Assembly (NCBI RefSeq): GCF_016786325.1
Contig: NZ_JADWYU010000201.1
Location: 25,044-89,043 of the forward strand
Reading direction: 5' to 3'
Length of the DNA stretch: 64,000 nucleotides
From: Frankia nepalensis
Lineage (GTDB): Bacteria > Actinomycetota > Actinomycetes > Frankiales > Frankiaceae
Under the pieces are notes generated by a model that was given only the letters and a program-made list of their open reading frames with translations, did not search any database and was not told the DNA's origin. Positions 46,906-54,263 of the stretch are shown here, piece after piece. Numbering within the stretch: the stretch's first letter is position 1; every line of letters starts with the position of its first letter. Made by a program: the position numbers and the translations under genes.

Positions 46906-47568
46906 TCAGCGGGTGAAGGCGGCCGCCATGGCTCGCCAGGTGGCGCCCAGGTCGGAGGAGTTCGAGAAGGCGTCGTCCATCTCCAGGACCACCAGGCCGT
47001 GGGTCGCGCCGAACAGCGCCTGCGCGACCCACGGGTCGCCGGTGGCCCGGTAGAACGGCTCGCCGGACCAGTCGTCCAGTCCCGGGACGAACAGGCTCCG
47101 GTCGACGCGGCCGGAGGTCGCCAGCCGGTAGAGGCTGGCGTTCGCGAACGCGAAGCGGCGGTACTCGGCGACCAGCGAGGTGACGACGTCGGCGGCGCTC
47201 GCCGCGTCGACGACGGCGTGCAGCTGGTCGCCGATGGCGAACAGCGCGTCCTCGACGAGCGCCGCCTCCAGCGCCGGCTTGCCCGGCAGGTGCTTGTAGA
47301 GCGACGCGGCCCGGATCCCGACGACCTCCCCGACACGGCGCATCGTCAGCGTGTCCGGGCCCTCGGCCGCCAGCAGCGCCCGCCCGGCCGCGACGATCTC
47401 GCGAACCCGCTCCGAGCGCTCCGGTGGCGCCGGCCGCGCCGCGACCCGCGGCAGCGGCGGCGCCGGGACGGCCGGCGACCGGACGGCCGCGGCACCCCCG
47501 CCGTCCCCGCGCCCGGCGCCTTCGTCCAGGGCCGGGCCGGCGCCGGGCAGGGAGGACGAGCGGGTCAC
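46906..47568 (-). CDS. TetR-family repressor
   Basis: 220 residues: a disordered Pro/Ala/Arg-rich lead of about 50, then the helix-turn-helix RVREIVAAGRALLAAEG to MRRVGEVVGIRAASLYKHL (parts), and a ligand domain with FANASLYRLATSGRVD. The GTG start overlaps the stop of the deazaflavin-reductase gene by 4 bp (GTGA), so repressor and enzyme are cotranslated. Its operators are very likely the three identical dyads at 48072-48143 in front of the reductase gene, giving negative autoregulation with the enzyme's substrate as a possible inducer. Confidence 0.9.
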   Translation of the reverse strand: MTRSSSLPGAGPALDEGAGRGDGGGAAAVRSPAVPAPPLPRVAARPAPPERSERVREIVAAGRALLAAEGPDTLTMRRVGEVVGIRAASLYKHLPGKPALEAALVEDALFAIGDQLHAVVDAASAADVVTSLVAEYRRFAFANASLYRLATSGRVDRSLFVPGLDDWSGEPFYRATGDPWVAQALFGATHGLVVLEMDDAFSNSSDLGATWRAMAAAFTR

Positions 47569-48056
47569 GCGGGGATCCTCTCCAGGACGAACGCCGGGTG
47601 GCGGTGCGCGATCGCGGCGAGCTCCTCGTCGGACGAGTCGGGGCCGACCCCGCCGAAGAAGACCCCGACCTCCGCCTTCCACCGGCGCAGGTAGGCGCGC
47701 AGCACCGGGACCTTCTCTTCGTCGGCCAGCTCGGTGGCCCGGTAGTGCGCCCTGCGGCGGCCGAGGAGCAGGTCGAGCTCGCCGCCGGCCGCCCGGGCGT
47801 TGCGTACCCACTGGGTGTGGCCACGGGGCGAGACGAGGTACTCCCGGCCGTCCAGCGCGAGCAGGTTGACCGGCGTGCGCCGGGGCTGCCCGCTGGTCCG
47901 GCCGCGCACCTCCAGCACCCGGCTGCCCAGCACGCTCACCCCGGCGCGGGTCAGCGCCGCGACGAGCCTGTTGAAGACCGCGCGGGTGAACAGGCCGGGC
48001 GCCCGGTAGTGCGGCCGGTCGACCGGGGTGGGCTCGGTGGCGGGGAGGTCGGTCAT
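47565..48056 (-). CDS. Deazaflavin (F420)-dependent nitroreductase-family oxidoreductase
   Basis: 163 residues of the DDN/PF04075 split-barrel family: FNRLVAALTRAGVSVLGSR, LEVRGRTSGQPRRTPVNLL (the F420-phosphate binding stretch), YLVSPRGHTQWVRNARAAGG and ELDLLLGRRRAHYRAT (parts). Members use reduced F420 to reduce quinones or nitro compounds. ATG 48056 starts 16 bp from the nearest operator. First gene of a two-gene operon with the TetR repressor. Confidence 0.87.
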   Translation of the reverse strand: MTDLPATEPTPVDRPHYRAPGLFTRAVFNRLVAALTRAGVSVLGSRVLEVRGRTSGQPRRTPVNLLALDGREYLVSPRGHTQWVRNARAAGGELDLLLGRRRAHYRATELADEEKVPVLRAYLRRWKAEVGVFFGGVGPDSSDEELAAIAHRHPAFVLERIPA

Positions 48057-48071
48057 GACGGCTCCTTCGAC

Positions 48072-48143
48072 GGCTAACGCTGTTAGCCCATCCTGGGCTA
48101 ACAGCGTTAGCCCCGTCAACCGGGCAGGCTAACTTTGTTAGCC
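48072..48143. promoter_or_regulatory. Three identical TetR-type operators
   Basis: GGCTAAC-N3-GTTAGCC occurs at 48072-48088 (N3 GCT), 48096-48112 (AGC) and 48127-48143 (TTT), each a perfect 7-3-7 dyad of 17 bp. Centres are 24 and 31 bp apart. Sites one and two are also inverted copies of each other. They cover the promoter area of the reductase-TetR operon. Confidence 0.9.
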
Positions 48144-48183
48144 GACTCTCCCTCGGGCGGGCAGCACCCGGATGGCGCCGCGG

Positions 48184-48396
48184 TCAGGTCGTCGGGCGCA
48201 GACTCATCGGCCCGTAGACCCGCCGAGCGTCGTCGCACAGCGTGACCTGGGTGACACCCCCCTCCAGCAGTTCGCTCCACATCTCGCCGATCCAGGTCTC
48301 CGCGTCCCCCTGGCTCGAGAACGACTCCGACCCCGACGCCCCCGCCACGGTGACCACCGCGCCGTCGTCCCCCTCATACCGCCAGGTCCAGCTCAT
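48184..48396 (-). CDS. Small conserved actinobacterial protein
   Basis: A 70-residue acidic protein (MSWTWRYEGDDGAVVTVAG, GDAETWIGEMWSELLEGG, RRVYGPMSL) of a family common in actinomycetes, always about this size and without known function. It lacks membrane segments. The conserved ends MSWTWRYE and VYGPMSL make both start and stop secure. It lies alone between the TetR operators and a divergent small membrane gene. Confidence 0.85.
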   Translation of the reverse strand: MSWTWRYEGDDGAVVTVAGASGSESFSSQGDAETWIGEMWSELLEGGVTQVTLCDDARRVYGPMSLRPTT

Positions 48397-48626
48397 CGCG
48401 CGCTCCCTTCGTCATGGCCCACTCGCTGGTCCATCCAACCGCCCCCGCGCGACCCGAGCCGTACCGAGACCGTCCACCTCGCGAGACCGCCCGACCCGCC
48501 AAACTCGGCTAACCTACGTAACCACCCACCCGCCCCCCGGGCAGCCACCCAGGCCGCCAGGTCGGGCCGGCCGTCCAGGCCAGGCCAGCCGGCCAACGGT
48601 CAGATCAGAAAGCGGAGGACGTGCAC

Positions 48627-48779
48627 GTGGTCACCCTGCTCGCCGAGACGGCCCACCACAGCGACAGTGGGTACGCCCCCTGGCTCGTGGCGGTCCTCAC
48701 CTTCGGGTCGATCATCCTGCTCGGCATCGTGCTGACGCTGATGACGCTCGCGGAGCGCAAGCGCCACCCGCACCCGTAG
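48627..48779 (+). CDS. Small single-helix membrane protein
   Basis: About 50 residues: HHSDSGYAPWLVAVLTFGSI then a hydrophobic helix and a basic tail ERKRHPHP. GGAGG lies 8 bp before GTG 48627; GTG 48621 is an alternative. The layout (His/Asp lead, one helix, short cationic end) is that of tiny membrane proteins frequently seen in this place in actinomycetes. Too short for most gene finders. It lies 21 bp before the MBL hydrolase gene. Confidence 0.7.
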   Translation: MVTLLAETAHHSDSGYAPWLVAVLTFGSIILLGIVLTLMTLAERKRHPHP

Positions 48780-48800
48780 CCGCCCGCGTTCTCGCCAGGC

Positions 48801-49697
48801 ATGCGCGTCACCCTGCTCGGCACGGGCTCGGCCGACGGCTGGCCGAACCCGTGGTGCGACTGCCCGTCGTGCGCCTGGGCGCGCGAGACGGGCACCTGTC
48901 GCGCGCAGACGGGGGTGCTGGTCGACGACGCCCTGCTCATCGACGCCGGGCCGGACGTACCCCGCTCGGCCGCCCGGTTCGGCCTCTCGCTGGGCCAGCT
49001 GCGCCATCTCGTGGTCGGGCACGCCCACCCGGATCACCTCGGGCCCGAGGCGCTGATGTGGCGCTCGTGGACCACCGCCGCCGACCGGCCGCTCGACGTC
49101 GTCGGCCCCCCGGCCGTGCTCGACGTCATCGGCGCCTTCCTGGCCCGCTGGGAGGGCCGCGAGCTGGGCGCCCCGGGCACGCCGCTGCGCCCGCTGGCGG
49201 CCGTGGCCGGGCGGCCCGTGCGGCTCGGCGGCCCCGACGGCTACCTGCTCGCCCCGGTGCCGGCGGCGCACGGGGACTCGTCGATCGGCCCCGCGGTGCT
49301 CTACGACCTCACCGGCCCGGACGGCGCCAGGCTGCTCTACGCCTGCGACACCGGCCCGCTGCCTGCCGGGACCGTCGATGCCCTGGCCGGGCGGGCCTTC
49401 GACGTCGCGCTGGTCGAGGAGAACAACGGCGACCGGCCCGGCTTCGGCGAGCACCTTGACCTCGAGACGTTCGCGGCCACCGTCGCGGCGCTGCGCGCGA
49501 ACGGGGCACTCGTCGACCATTCCACCGTCGTCGCCGTGCACCTGAGCCATCGCAACCCGCCGGGACCGGAGCTGGCCCGCCGGCTGGCGGCGAGCGGGGT
49601 GGACCTGCTGCCCGACGGCACGGTCCTGGACGTCACCGCGGGCACGCGCGCCGTCGTGGCCAGGCCGCGAACGACCCCGGTGGGGCAGCGGGGCTGA
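48801..49697 (+). CDS. MBL-fold metallo-hydrolase (PhnP-like)
   Basis: 298 residues starting MRVTLLGTGSADGWPNPWC. A CDCPSCAWARETG segment resembles the extra zinc site of PhnP-type phosphodiesterases, and HAHPDHLG is the di-metal H-x-H-x-D-H motif; later metal ligands are in AAHGDS, ACDTGP and VHLSH. Probably a phosphodiesterase; in other actinomycetes such genes are close to, or fused with, cobinamide kinase, and cob genes lie 2 kb away here, but no cobU is present in the window. Confidence 0.87.
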   Translation: MRVTLLGTGSADGWPNPWCDCPSCAWARETGTCRAQTGVLVDDALLIDAGPDVPRSAARFGLSLGQLRHLVVGHAHPDHLGPEALMWRSWTTAADRPLDVVGPPAVLDVIGAFLARWEGRELGAPGTPLRPLAAVAGRPVRLGGPDGYLLAPVPAAHGDSSIGPAVLYDLTGPDGARLLYACDTGPLPAGTVDALAGRAFDVALVEENNGDRPGFGEHLDLETFAATVAALRANGALVDHSTVVAVHLSHRNPPGPELARRLAASGVDLLPDGTVLDVTAGTRAVVARPRTTPVGQRG

Positions 49698-49727
49698 CAT
49701 CGCCGCGGCCGCCCCACCGGGGACGCC

Positions 49728-50885
49728 TCAGCGCCGGAACGGGCCGGTCACCTCGAACGTGACGCCGTTGGACGAGGAGCCGGTGGTGCCGCGCTGGGAC
49801 GAGAAGTAGAGCCTGGACCCGTCCGGCGAGAACGCCGGACCCGTGATCTCGGACGAGCCGTGACCGGCGAGGCGCAGGAACGGGGCGACGACCGCGTTCG
49901 GGGTGATGACGCAGATCTCCAGGTTGCCGCCGTCCTCGGCGACATAAAGGTCGCCATAGCTGGACCCGGTGATGTTGTCGACGCCGGTCAGCGGCGCCGT
50001 GCCGCCGGTGACCAGCGAGTCGTCATAGGCGAGCTCGAACGCGTTGGTCGCGCAGTTGAGTTTCCAGACCCGGTTGTCGCCCTTGGTCGTCCACCACACG
50101 AAACCGTTCGCGTAGTACACCCCCTCGCCGCCGTTGAACTTCTTGGCGGCGGAGACCTGCCTGCGGGTCGCGGTCGGTGAGCCGTCCGGATCCGGGACCG
50201 CCGCCCACGTGGCGGTCCCCGACGTCGCCGTCCCGGCGCACAGCACCTCGAGGGTGCCCGCGGACAGGTTGCCCCAGGTGGTGGGCCGGAAGCGGTAGAA
50301 ACAGCCGTCGGTCTGGTCCTCGGTGAGGTAGACGACCTGGCGGACCGGGTCGCAGGCGGCCGCCTCGTGGCTGAAGCGGCCCATCGCGGGCCGCGCGACG
50401 GCGGTGGCCCCGGTCGCCGGGTAGGTCTCCCAGACCCGGCCCGTGGAGGTCTCCTCGCAGGACAGCCAGGTCCCCCACGGGGTGGCTCCCCCGGCGCAGT
50501 TGCTGCTCGTGCCGGACAGCAGCCGCTGGGCGGAGACGATCGTCCCGGACGAGTTGAACCGCAGGACCGAGGCGCCCCCGCTGGAGACCTCCGAGTTCGA
50601 GACGTACATCCAGCCGCCACCGCCGCTCGTGAAGCAGGCACCGCCGTCCGGCGCGCTGTGCCACGCGTAGCCGGTGCCGGCGACGGTCTGCCCGGAGCGG
50701 GCGACGATCCTGCTGGTGAATCCGGCCGGAAGCCGCACGCCGTTCGCGTCCGCGGCGGCCAGCGCGCCATAGGGACCGGTGCCCGGCTGCGCGGGCGCGG
50801 CCAGCGCGGCCTCCCAGGTCGCGCCCGCGAACGCCGCCGCTCCAGCGCCGACAACCGCCGAACGCAGGAAAATCCGTCTGTCCAC
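49728..50885 (-). CDS. PhoX-like (DUF839) exported protein
   Basis: 385 residues. A twin-arginine signal MDRRIFLRSAVVGAGAAAFAG is followed by a mature beta-propeller-like domain with LLSGTSSNCAGGATPWGTWL, SCEETSTG, GRFSHEAAACDP, YLTEDQTDG and FNGGEGVYYANGFVW (parts), all hallmarks of the PhoX/DUF839 family of calcium-iron phosphatases. Shorter than classical PhoX (over 600), so it belongs to the compact actinobacterial branch whose phosphatase activity is unproven. Exported folded by Tat. Single gene. Confidence 0.88.
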   Translation of the reverse strand: MDRRIFLRSAVVGAGAAAFAGATWEAALAAPAQPGTGPYGALAAADANGVRLPAGFTSRIVARSGQTVAGTGYAWHSAPDGGACFTSGGGGWMYVSNSEVSSGGASVLRFNSSGTIVSAQRLLSGTSSNCAGGATPWGTWLSCEETSTGRVWETYPATGATAVARPAMGRFSHEAAACDPVRQVVYLTEDQTDGCFYRFRPTTWGNLSAGTLEVLCAGTATSGTATWAAVPDPDGSPTATRRQVSAAKKFNGGEGVYYANGFVWWTTKGDNRVWKLNCATNAFELAYDDSLVTGGTAPLTGVDNITGSSYGDLYVAEDGGNLEICVITPNAVVAPFLRLAGHGSSEITGPAFSPDGSRLYFSSQRGTTGSSSNGVTFEVTGPFRR

Positions 50886-51088
50886 CCGAAACCTCCGCTA
50901 ATTCACGAAACGGTTGTCAGGACACAGGTCGAGCCCCGCGCAAACCTAGCGGCCAAGAAATCCGAAAAACACGGGTGAATCGATGAACAGCGGATGGTCG
51001 CCGTTGAAATGTGCCGGAATTCTTCGCGATCGCGGCTGCCCCATGCCGCGGCGGCGTCCGGCGGGCCTGGCCTGGGTACACCGATCCC

Positions 51089-51394
51089 ATGACGTGTCGG
51101 ACAGCGCCAGCCCACCGAGCAGGCCGGCCGGGCTCGGCCCGGTCCGGGGTACGCGCGTTCGCCGTGCTCGTGGGGCTCTACGCCGGGCTCGCGACCGTGC
51201 CCGCCGACGGCGTGCCGGCCCGGCTCGCCGTCGTCGCCGCCACCGTCGCGCTGGTCGTCCTCGCCACCGGCCGTCCCGCGCGCTCCGGCGCCGCGGCGCC
51301 GGCGGCGCGACGGGATCTCGCTTCCGTCCTCGCCGTCGCGCTGACCCTGCTCGCCTCCGCCGGCGCCGCGTTCGCGCCACCGACCCTGGGTTGA
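51089..51394 (+). CDS. Hypothetical small membrane protein
   Basis: About 101 residues (MTCRTAPAHRAGRPGS...). Three hydrophobic stretches (VRAFAVLVGLYAGLATV, LAVVAATVALVVLATG, LASVLAVALTLLASAGAAFA parts) could be membrane helices. I recognise no family. The base bias alone could produce this, so the call is modest. It lies between the PhoX-like gene and cobS. Confidence 0.45.
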   Translation: MTCRTAPAHRAGRPGSARSGVRAFAVLVGLYAGLATVPADGVPARLAVVAATVALVVLATGRPARSGAAAPAARRDLASVLAVALTLLASAGAAFAPPTLG

Positions 51395-51429
51395 GCACGC
51401 CGGCCTCGCGGCGGTCAGGGGACGTTGGG

Positions 51430-52491
51430 TCAGGGGACGTTGAGAGCGTTCTGGATCTGGTAGGGAACCGTGAAGGCCATCGACACCAGGGCGACCGCGG
51501 TGGTCAGCTCGACCAGGGCGCCGAGGACCGGCTCGGACAGGCCGGCGAAGCGGCGGGTCAGGTAACGGCGGACGAGCAGGCCGACGGCGGTCGCGGCGGC
51601 GAGCGCGAACACCGCCCGCAGCGCCCGGCTCGGGTCGCCGCCGTCGTAGTCGAGCCGCCCGGCGAGGGCGGCCAGCCCGATGGCCACGACCACCGCGAGC
51701 AGGGCCGCGGGCGGCGAGACCGGCCCGACCACGACCCGCCGCGCCGGCCCGCCCTCCGCCGGGCCGGACGCCACGGCGCGCGGGAGGTCCGACAGGTCGT
51801 CCGCCAGGCCGGCCGGGTGGCGCCCGGCGCAGGCGAGTGTGATCGCCAGCCGGCTGGCCATGCAGGCCACGAGCACGCTCACCGTGCCCCGATGCGCGAC
51901 GATCGCCGTGTACAGCGCGCAGACCTGGATCAGCACGACGAACAGCACCGTGACGGCACCCACGGCGCCGAGCGCGGCCGGTGGCGCCGGCACCCACCCG
52001 CCGGGCGCGGCGCCGCCGGCCGGGGCGGTCGCGACCACGCCAGCGGCCTCCTCCCGTCCGCCGGCCTCCCATCCACCGGCGCGCCGTCCACCGGCGCCGG
52101 GCGCGCGGACGTGTCCCGCCTGTCCGGCGAGCGCGGCGCCGGCTCCGGCGCGGCCAGGCTCCGGCGCGCCCGCCCGCCCCGGCCAGACCCGGCCCGCGCG
52201 CCCGGCGGCCAGCGCGTCCGCCACCGCCGCGAGGCCGGCCAGGTGGCGTGCCCCGGTGGCGGCGGCCAGCGTCGCGAGCCCCACCACCGCCGGCAGCAGC
52301 TGCTGCGGTGGCCCGGCGGGCGGCTTCGACCAGACCCGCGTGGCGACGACGAGCACGGCGGCGACCAGGCCGAGCAGCAGGCCACCAAGAGGCAGGAGCG
52401 CGGTCAGCCGGCTCGCCGCGCGCGGGCTCACCGGCCGCGCCGCGCGCGTGGGAATGGCCGCCACGACGGCGAGCGCCGAACGGATGCTCAT
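51430..52491 (-). CDS. cobS: Divergent adenosylcobinamide-GDP ribazoletransferase
   Basis: 353 residues. Order and size fit CobS, the membrane enzyme that joins activated cobinamide to alpha-ribazole: SALAVVAAIPTRAARPV at the front, several Ala/Leu-rich helices, SRLAITLACAGRHP in the middle, TAVGLLVRRYLTRRFAGLS with the conserved Gly-Asp-like end. However the HLDGLADTADG acidic motif is here RHLAGLAAVADA, losing two of the aspartates, and about 70 residues of Gly/Ala/Arg-rich low-complexity sequence are inserted after it. Activity is uncertain. It follows cobT by 10 bp. Confidence 0.75.
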   Translation of the reverse strand: MSIRSALAVVAAIPTRAARPVSPRAASRLTALLPLGGLLLGLVAAVLVVATRVWSKPPAGPPQQLLPAVVGLATLAAATGARHLAGLAAVADALAAGRAGRVWPGRAGAPEPGRAGAGAALAGQAGHVRAPGAGGRRAGGWEAGGREEAAGVVATAPAGGAAPGGWVPAPPAALGAVGAVTVLFVVLIQVCALYTAIVAHRGTVSVLVACMASRLAITLACAGRHPAGLADDLSDLPRAVASGPAEGGPARRVVVGPVSPPAALLAVVVAIGLAALAGRLDYDGGDPSRALRAVFALAAATAVGLLVRRYLTRRFAGLSEPVLGALVELTTAVALVSMAFTVPYQIQNALNVP

Positions 52492-52501
52492 CGACGGCCG
52501 G

Positions 52502-53938
52502 TCAGGTCACGTCCGCCGTGTCCACGCCGCCGGGAAGCGGCGCGGCCGCGGCGGCGGCCTCGAGGTCGGCGGCGGTCTCGACCGCGACCATGGCGAGCGC
52601 CGCGGCGGCGAGCGCGCCGGTTCCGTCCTCGGCGCGGATCCCGAGGTCGACGAGCGGGGTCAGGCCGAGGGCGGCGACCGCCTGCCGGGCGGCCGGGTCG
52701 GGGCAGTCCCCGCCCACCAGCCACCAGGCCCGCGCCCCGGGCGCCATCCGCTCGGCGGCGAGCGCCGCGGCGCAGGCCGCCCGGCCGTCGATAATCACCG
52801 GTGTTCGCCGCAGCGCCGCCTGGACCAGCAGGCCGGCCAGGGCCGCGAGATCGGCGCCGCCGGCGACCCGCAGCACCGAGCGGGGGGCGGTCGCGAAGGG
52901 ACGGGTACGCCGCAGCGCGTCCCGGATCGCGGCGGTGCGCAGCATCCAGCGTTCGTCGTCACCGCCGTCACCGCGGTCGACCACGTCGATCGGCTCGGCG
53001 TCGCGCAGCGCCGCGACGACGACCGCCGCCGCCGTGTCGGCACCCACGCCGAGGGCGCCGGTCACCAGCAGGTCGGCGCCCGCGTCGATCTCCTCGTCGG
53101 CCAGCCGCCGGCCGACCGCGAGCGCCCGGTCGACCTCGGCGACGGACAGCGCGTCCTCCCGATCGATCCGGCCGTTGCCCGGCCGGACCCGGTAGCCGGC
53201 CTTGGCGGGCGGTCCCGCTGGGCTCTCGGCGCCCGGGTCCCCCGGCCCGGCGACGGCGGCGGCTTCCGCGGCGTCAGCTTCCGCGGCGACGTCGTCGGCG
53301 CCGGCGACGTCGTCGGCGCCGGCGTCCTCGACGACGGTGGGAGCGGCGACGACGACGTCGCCCGTCGGGGCCTCGGCTTCTCCCAGCCCGGCGGAGACGA
53401 CATCAGCGGGAGCGGCGACGTCGGGAGTGGAGGCGTCGGGAGTGGAGGCGACGTCATCGGGGACCACGTCGCCAGAGGCGGGCGTGTCAGGGGCGGAGGC
53501 ATCGGAGGCGGCGGGGGCGGCGACGGCGACGTCGACCAGCCGCAGGCCGATCCCCGCCCGGCGGGCGAGGACGGCGAGCGCCGAGGCGCCGGACTCGACC
53601 GCGGCGATCCGGCGCGCGGTGGCGCCGGCTGGCCAGGGGTACAGGCCGGCGTCCGCGATGCCGTGGTCGGCGGCGACGAGGACGGCCCGCGCCCTGGTGA
53701 TCGGGCGGGGCGGCGACACCCCCTGCGCCGCGGCGAGCCAGACGGCCACGTCGCCGAGGCGGCCGAGCGCGTCGGCGGGCAGGTCGAGCGCGCGGGCGCG
53801 GCGGCGGGCGGCGGCCTGTTCCGCGGCGGCGACGGCGGCGTCCGGCTCGGGCACGTCGCCGATCTCGTGGGCGACGGACACCCAGTCGGCCGCCGCGGGC
53901 GGTGCCGTGCCGGCCAGGGCGCTCTGCGGGTTCTCCAC
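52502..53938 (-). CDS. cobT: Divergent CobT-like phosphoribosyltransferase
   Basis: 478 residues. CobT makes alpha-ribazole phosphate from nicotinate mononucleotide and dimethylbenzimidazole. Recognisable parts are ARAVLVAADHGIADAGLYPWP, RIAAVESGASALAVLARRAG, YRVRPGNGRIDREDALS, LLVTGALGVGADTAAAVVVA and TPLVDLGIRAEDGTGA. Two departures: the catalytic-Glu motif RLGEGTGA appears as RAEDGTGA, putting Asp at the catalytic place, and about 100 residues of Asp/Ala/Val/Pro low-complexity sequence (near 145-245) split the domain. GTG/ATG choice is not in doubt. Located with cobS as usual. Confidence 0.8.
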   Translation of the reverse strand: MENPQSALAGTAPPAAADWVSVAHEIGDVPEPDAAVAAAEQAAARRRARALDLPADALGRLGDVAVWLAAAQGVSPPRPITRARAVLVAADHGIADAGLYPWPAGATARRIAAVESGASALAVLARRAGIGLRLVDVAVAAPAASDASAPDTPASGDVVPDDVASTPDASTPDVAAPADVVSAGLGEAEAPTGDVVVAAPTVVEDAGADDVAGADDVAAEADAAEAAAVAGPGDPGAESPAGPPAKAGYRVRPGNGRIDREDALSVAEVDRALAVGRRLADEEIDAGADLLVTGALGVGADTAAAVVVAALRDAEPIDVVDRGDGGDDERWMLRTAAIRDALRRTRPFATAPRSVLRVAGGADLAALAGLLVQAALRRTPVIIDGRAACAAALAAERMAPGARAWWLVGGDCPDPAARQAVAALGLTPLVDLGIRAEDGTGALAAAALAMVAVETAADLEAAAAAAPLPGGVDTADVT

Positions 53939-54031
53939 GAGGTCCTTACTACCCGATCGTCCGCGCGCCGGGCCGCCCGCCCTGGTGACGACCGGGCCAG
54001 CCGGTCACGGCGCCGGCGACGCGGCGTCCCA

Positions 54032-54085
54032 GGTAATCCGGGTAATCCGGGTAATCCGAGCGATCCGGTTGATCCGAGTGATCCG
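54032..54085. repeat. 9-bp tandem repeat (GGTAATCCG)n
   Basis: Six contiguous 9-mers: three exact GGTAATCCG, then AGCGATCCG, GTTGATCCG and AGTGATCCG. They lie in the 324-bp gap between the divergent cobT and STAND genes, 178 bp before the latter. The rest of the gap holds no gene. Confidence 0.85.
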
Positions 54086-54250
54086 GATGCCAGCGGCGAG
54101 CGGACCGTTGAACAGCCTGGTCACGCAACTGACCCGCCCCAAAGCGGAAATCAAAACACCAGCCCTATCGCCGAGGCGGACACATCGACGGCGACCCTCG
54201 CGGGCGCGCAAGCCAGCCGCAAGCCAGCAATGCGGCGGCGGCCGAGACGG

Positions 54251-54263
54251 TAGTTTCCGGATG
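54251..54263 (+). promoter_or_regulatory. -10-like element for a leaderless STAND transcript
   Basis: TAGTTT (54251-54256) lies 7 bp before GTG 54263, and no Shine-Dalgarno sequence is present, which would fit a leaderless message. No matching -35 was identified. Confidence 0.3.
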
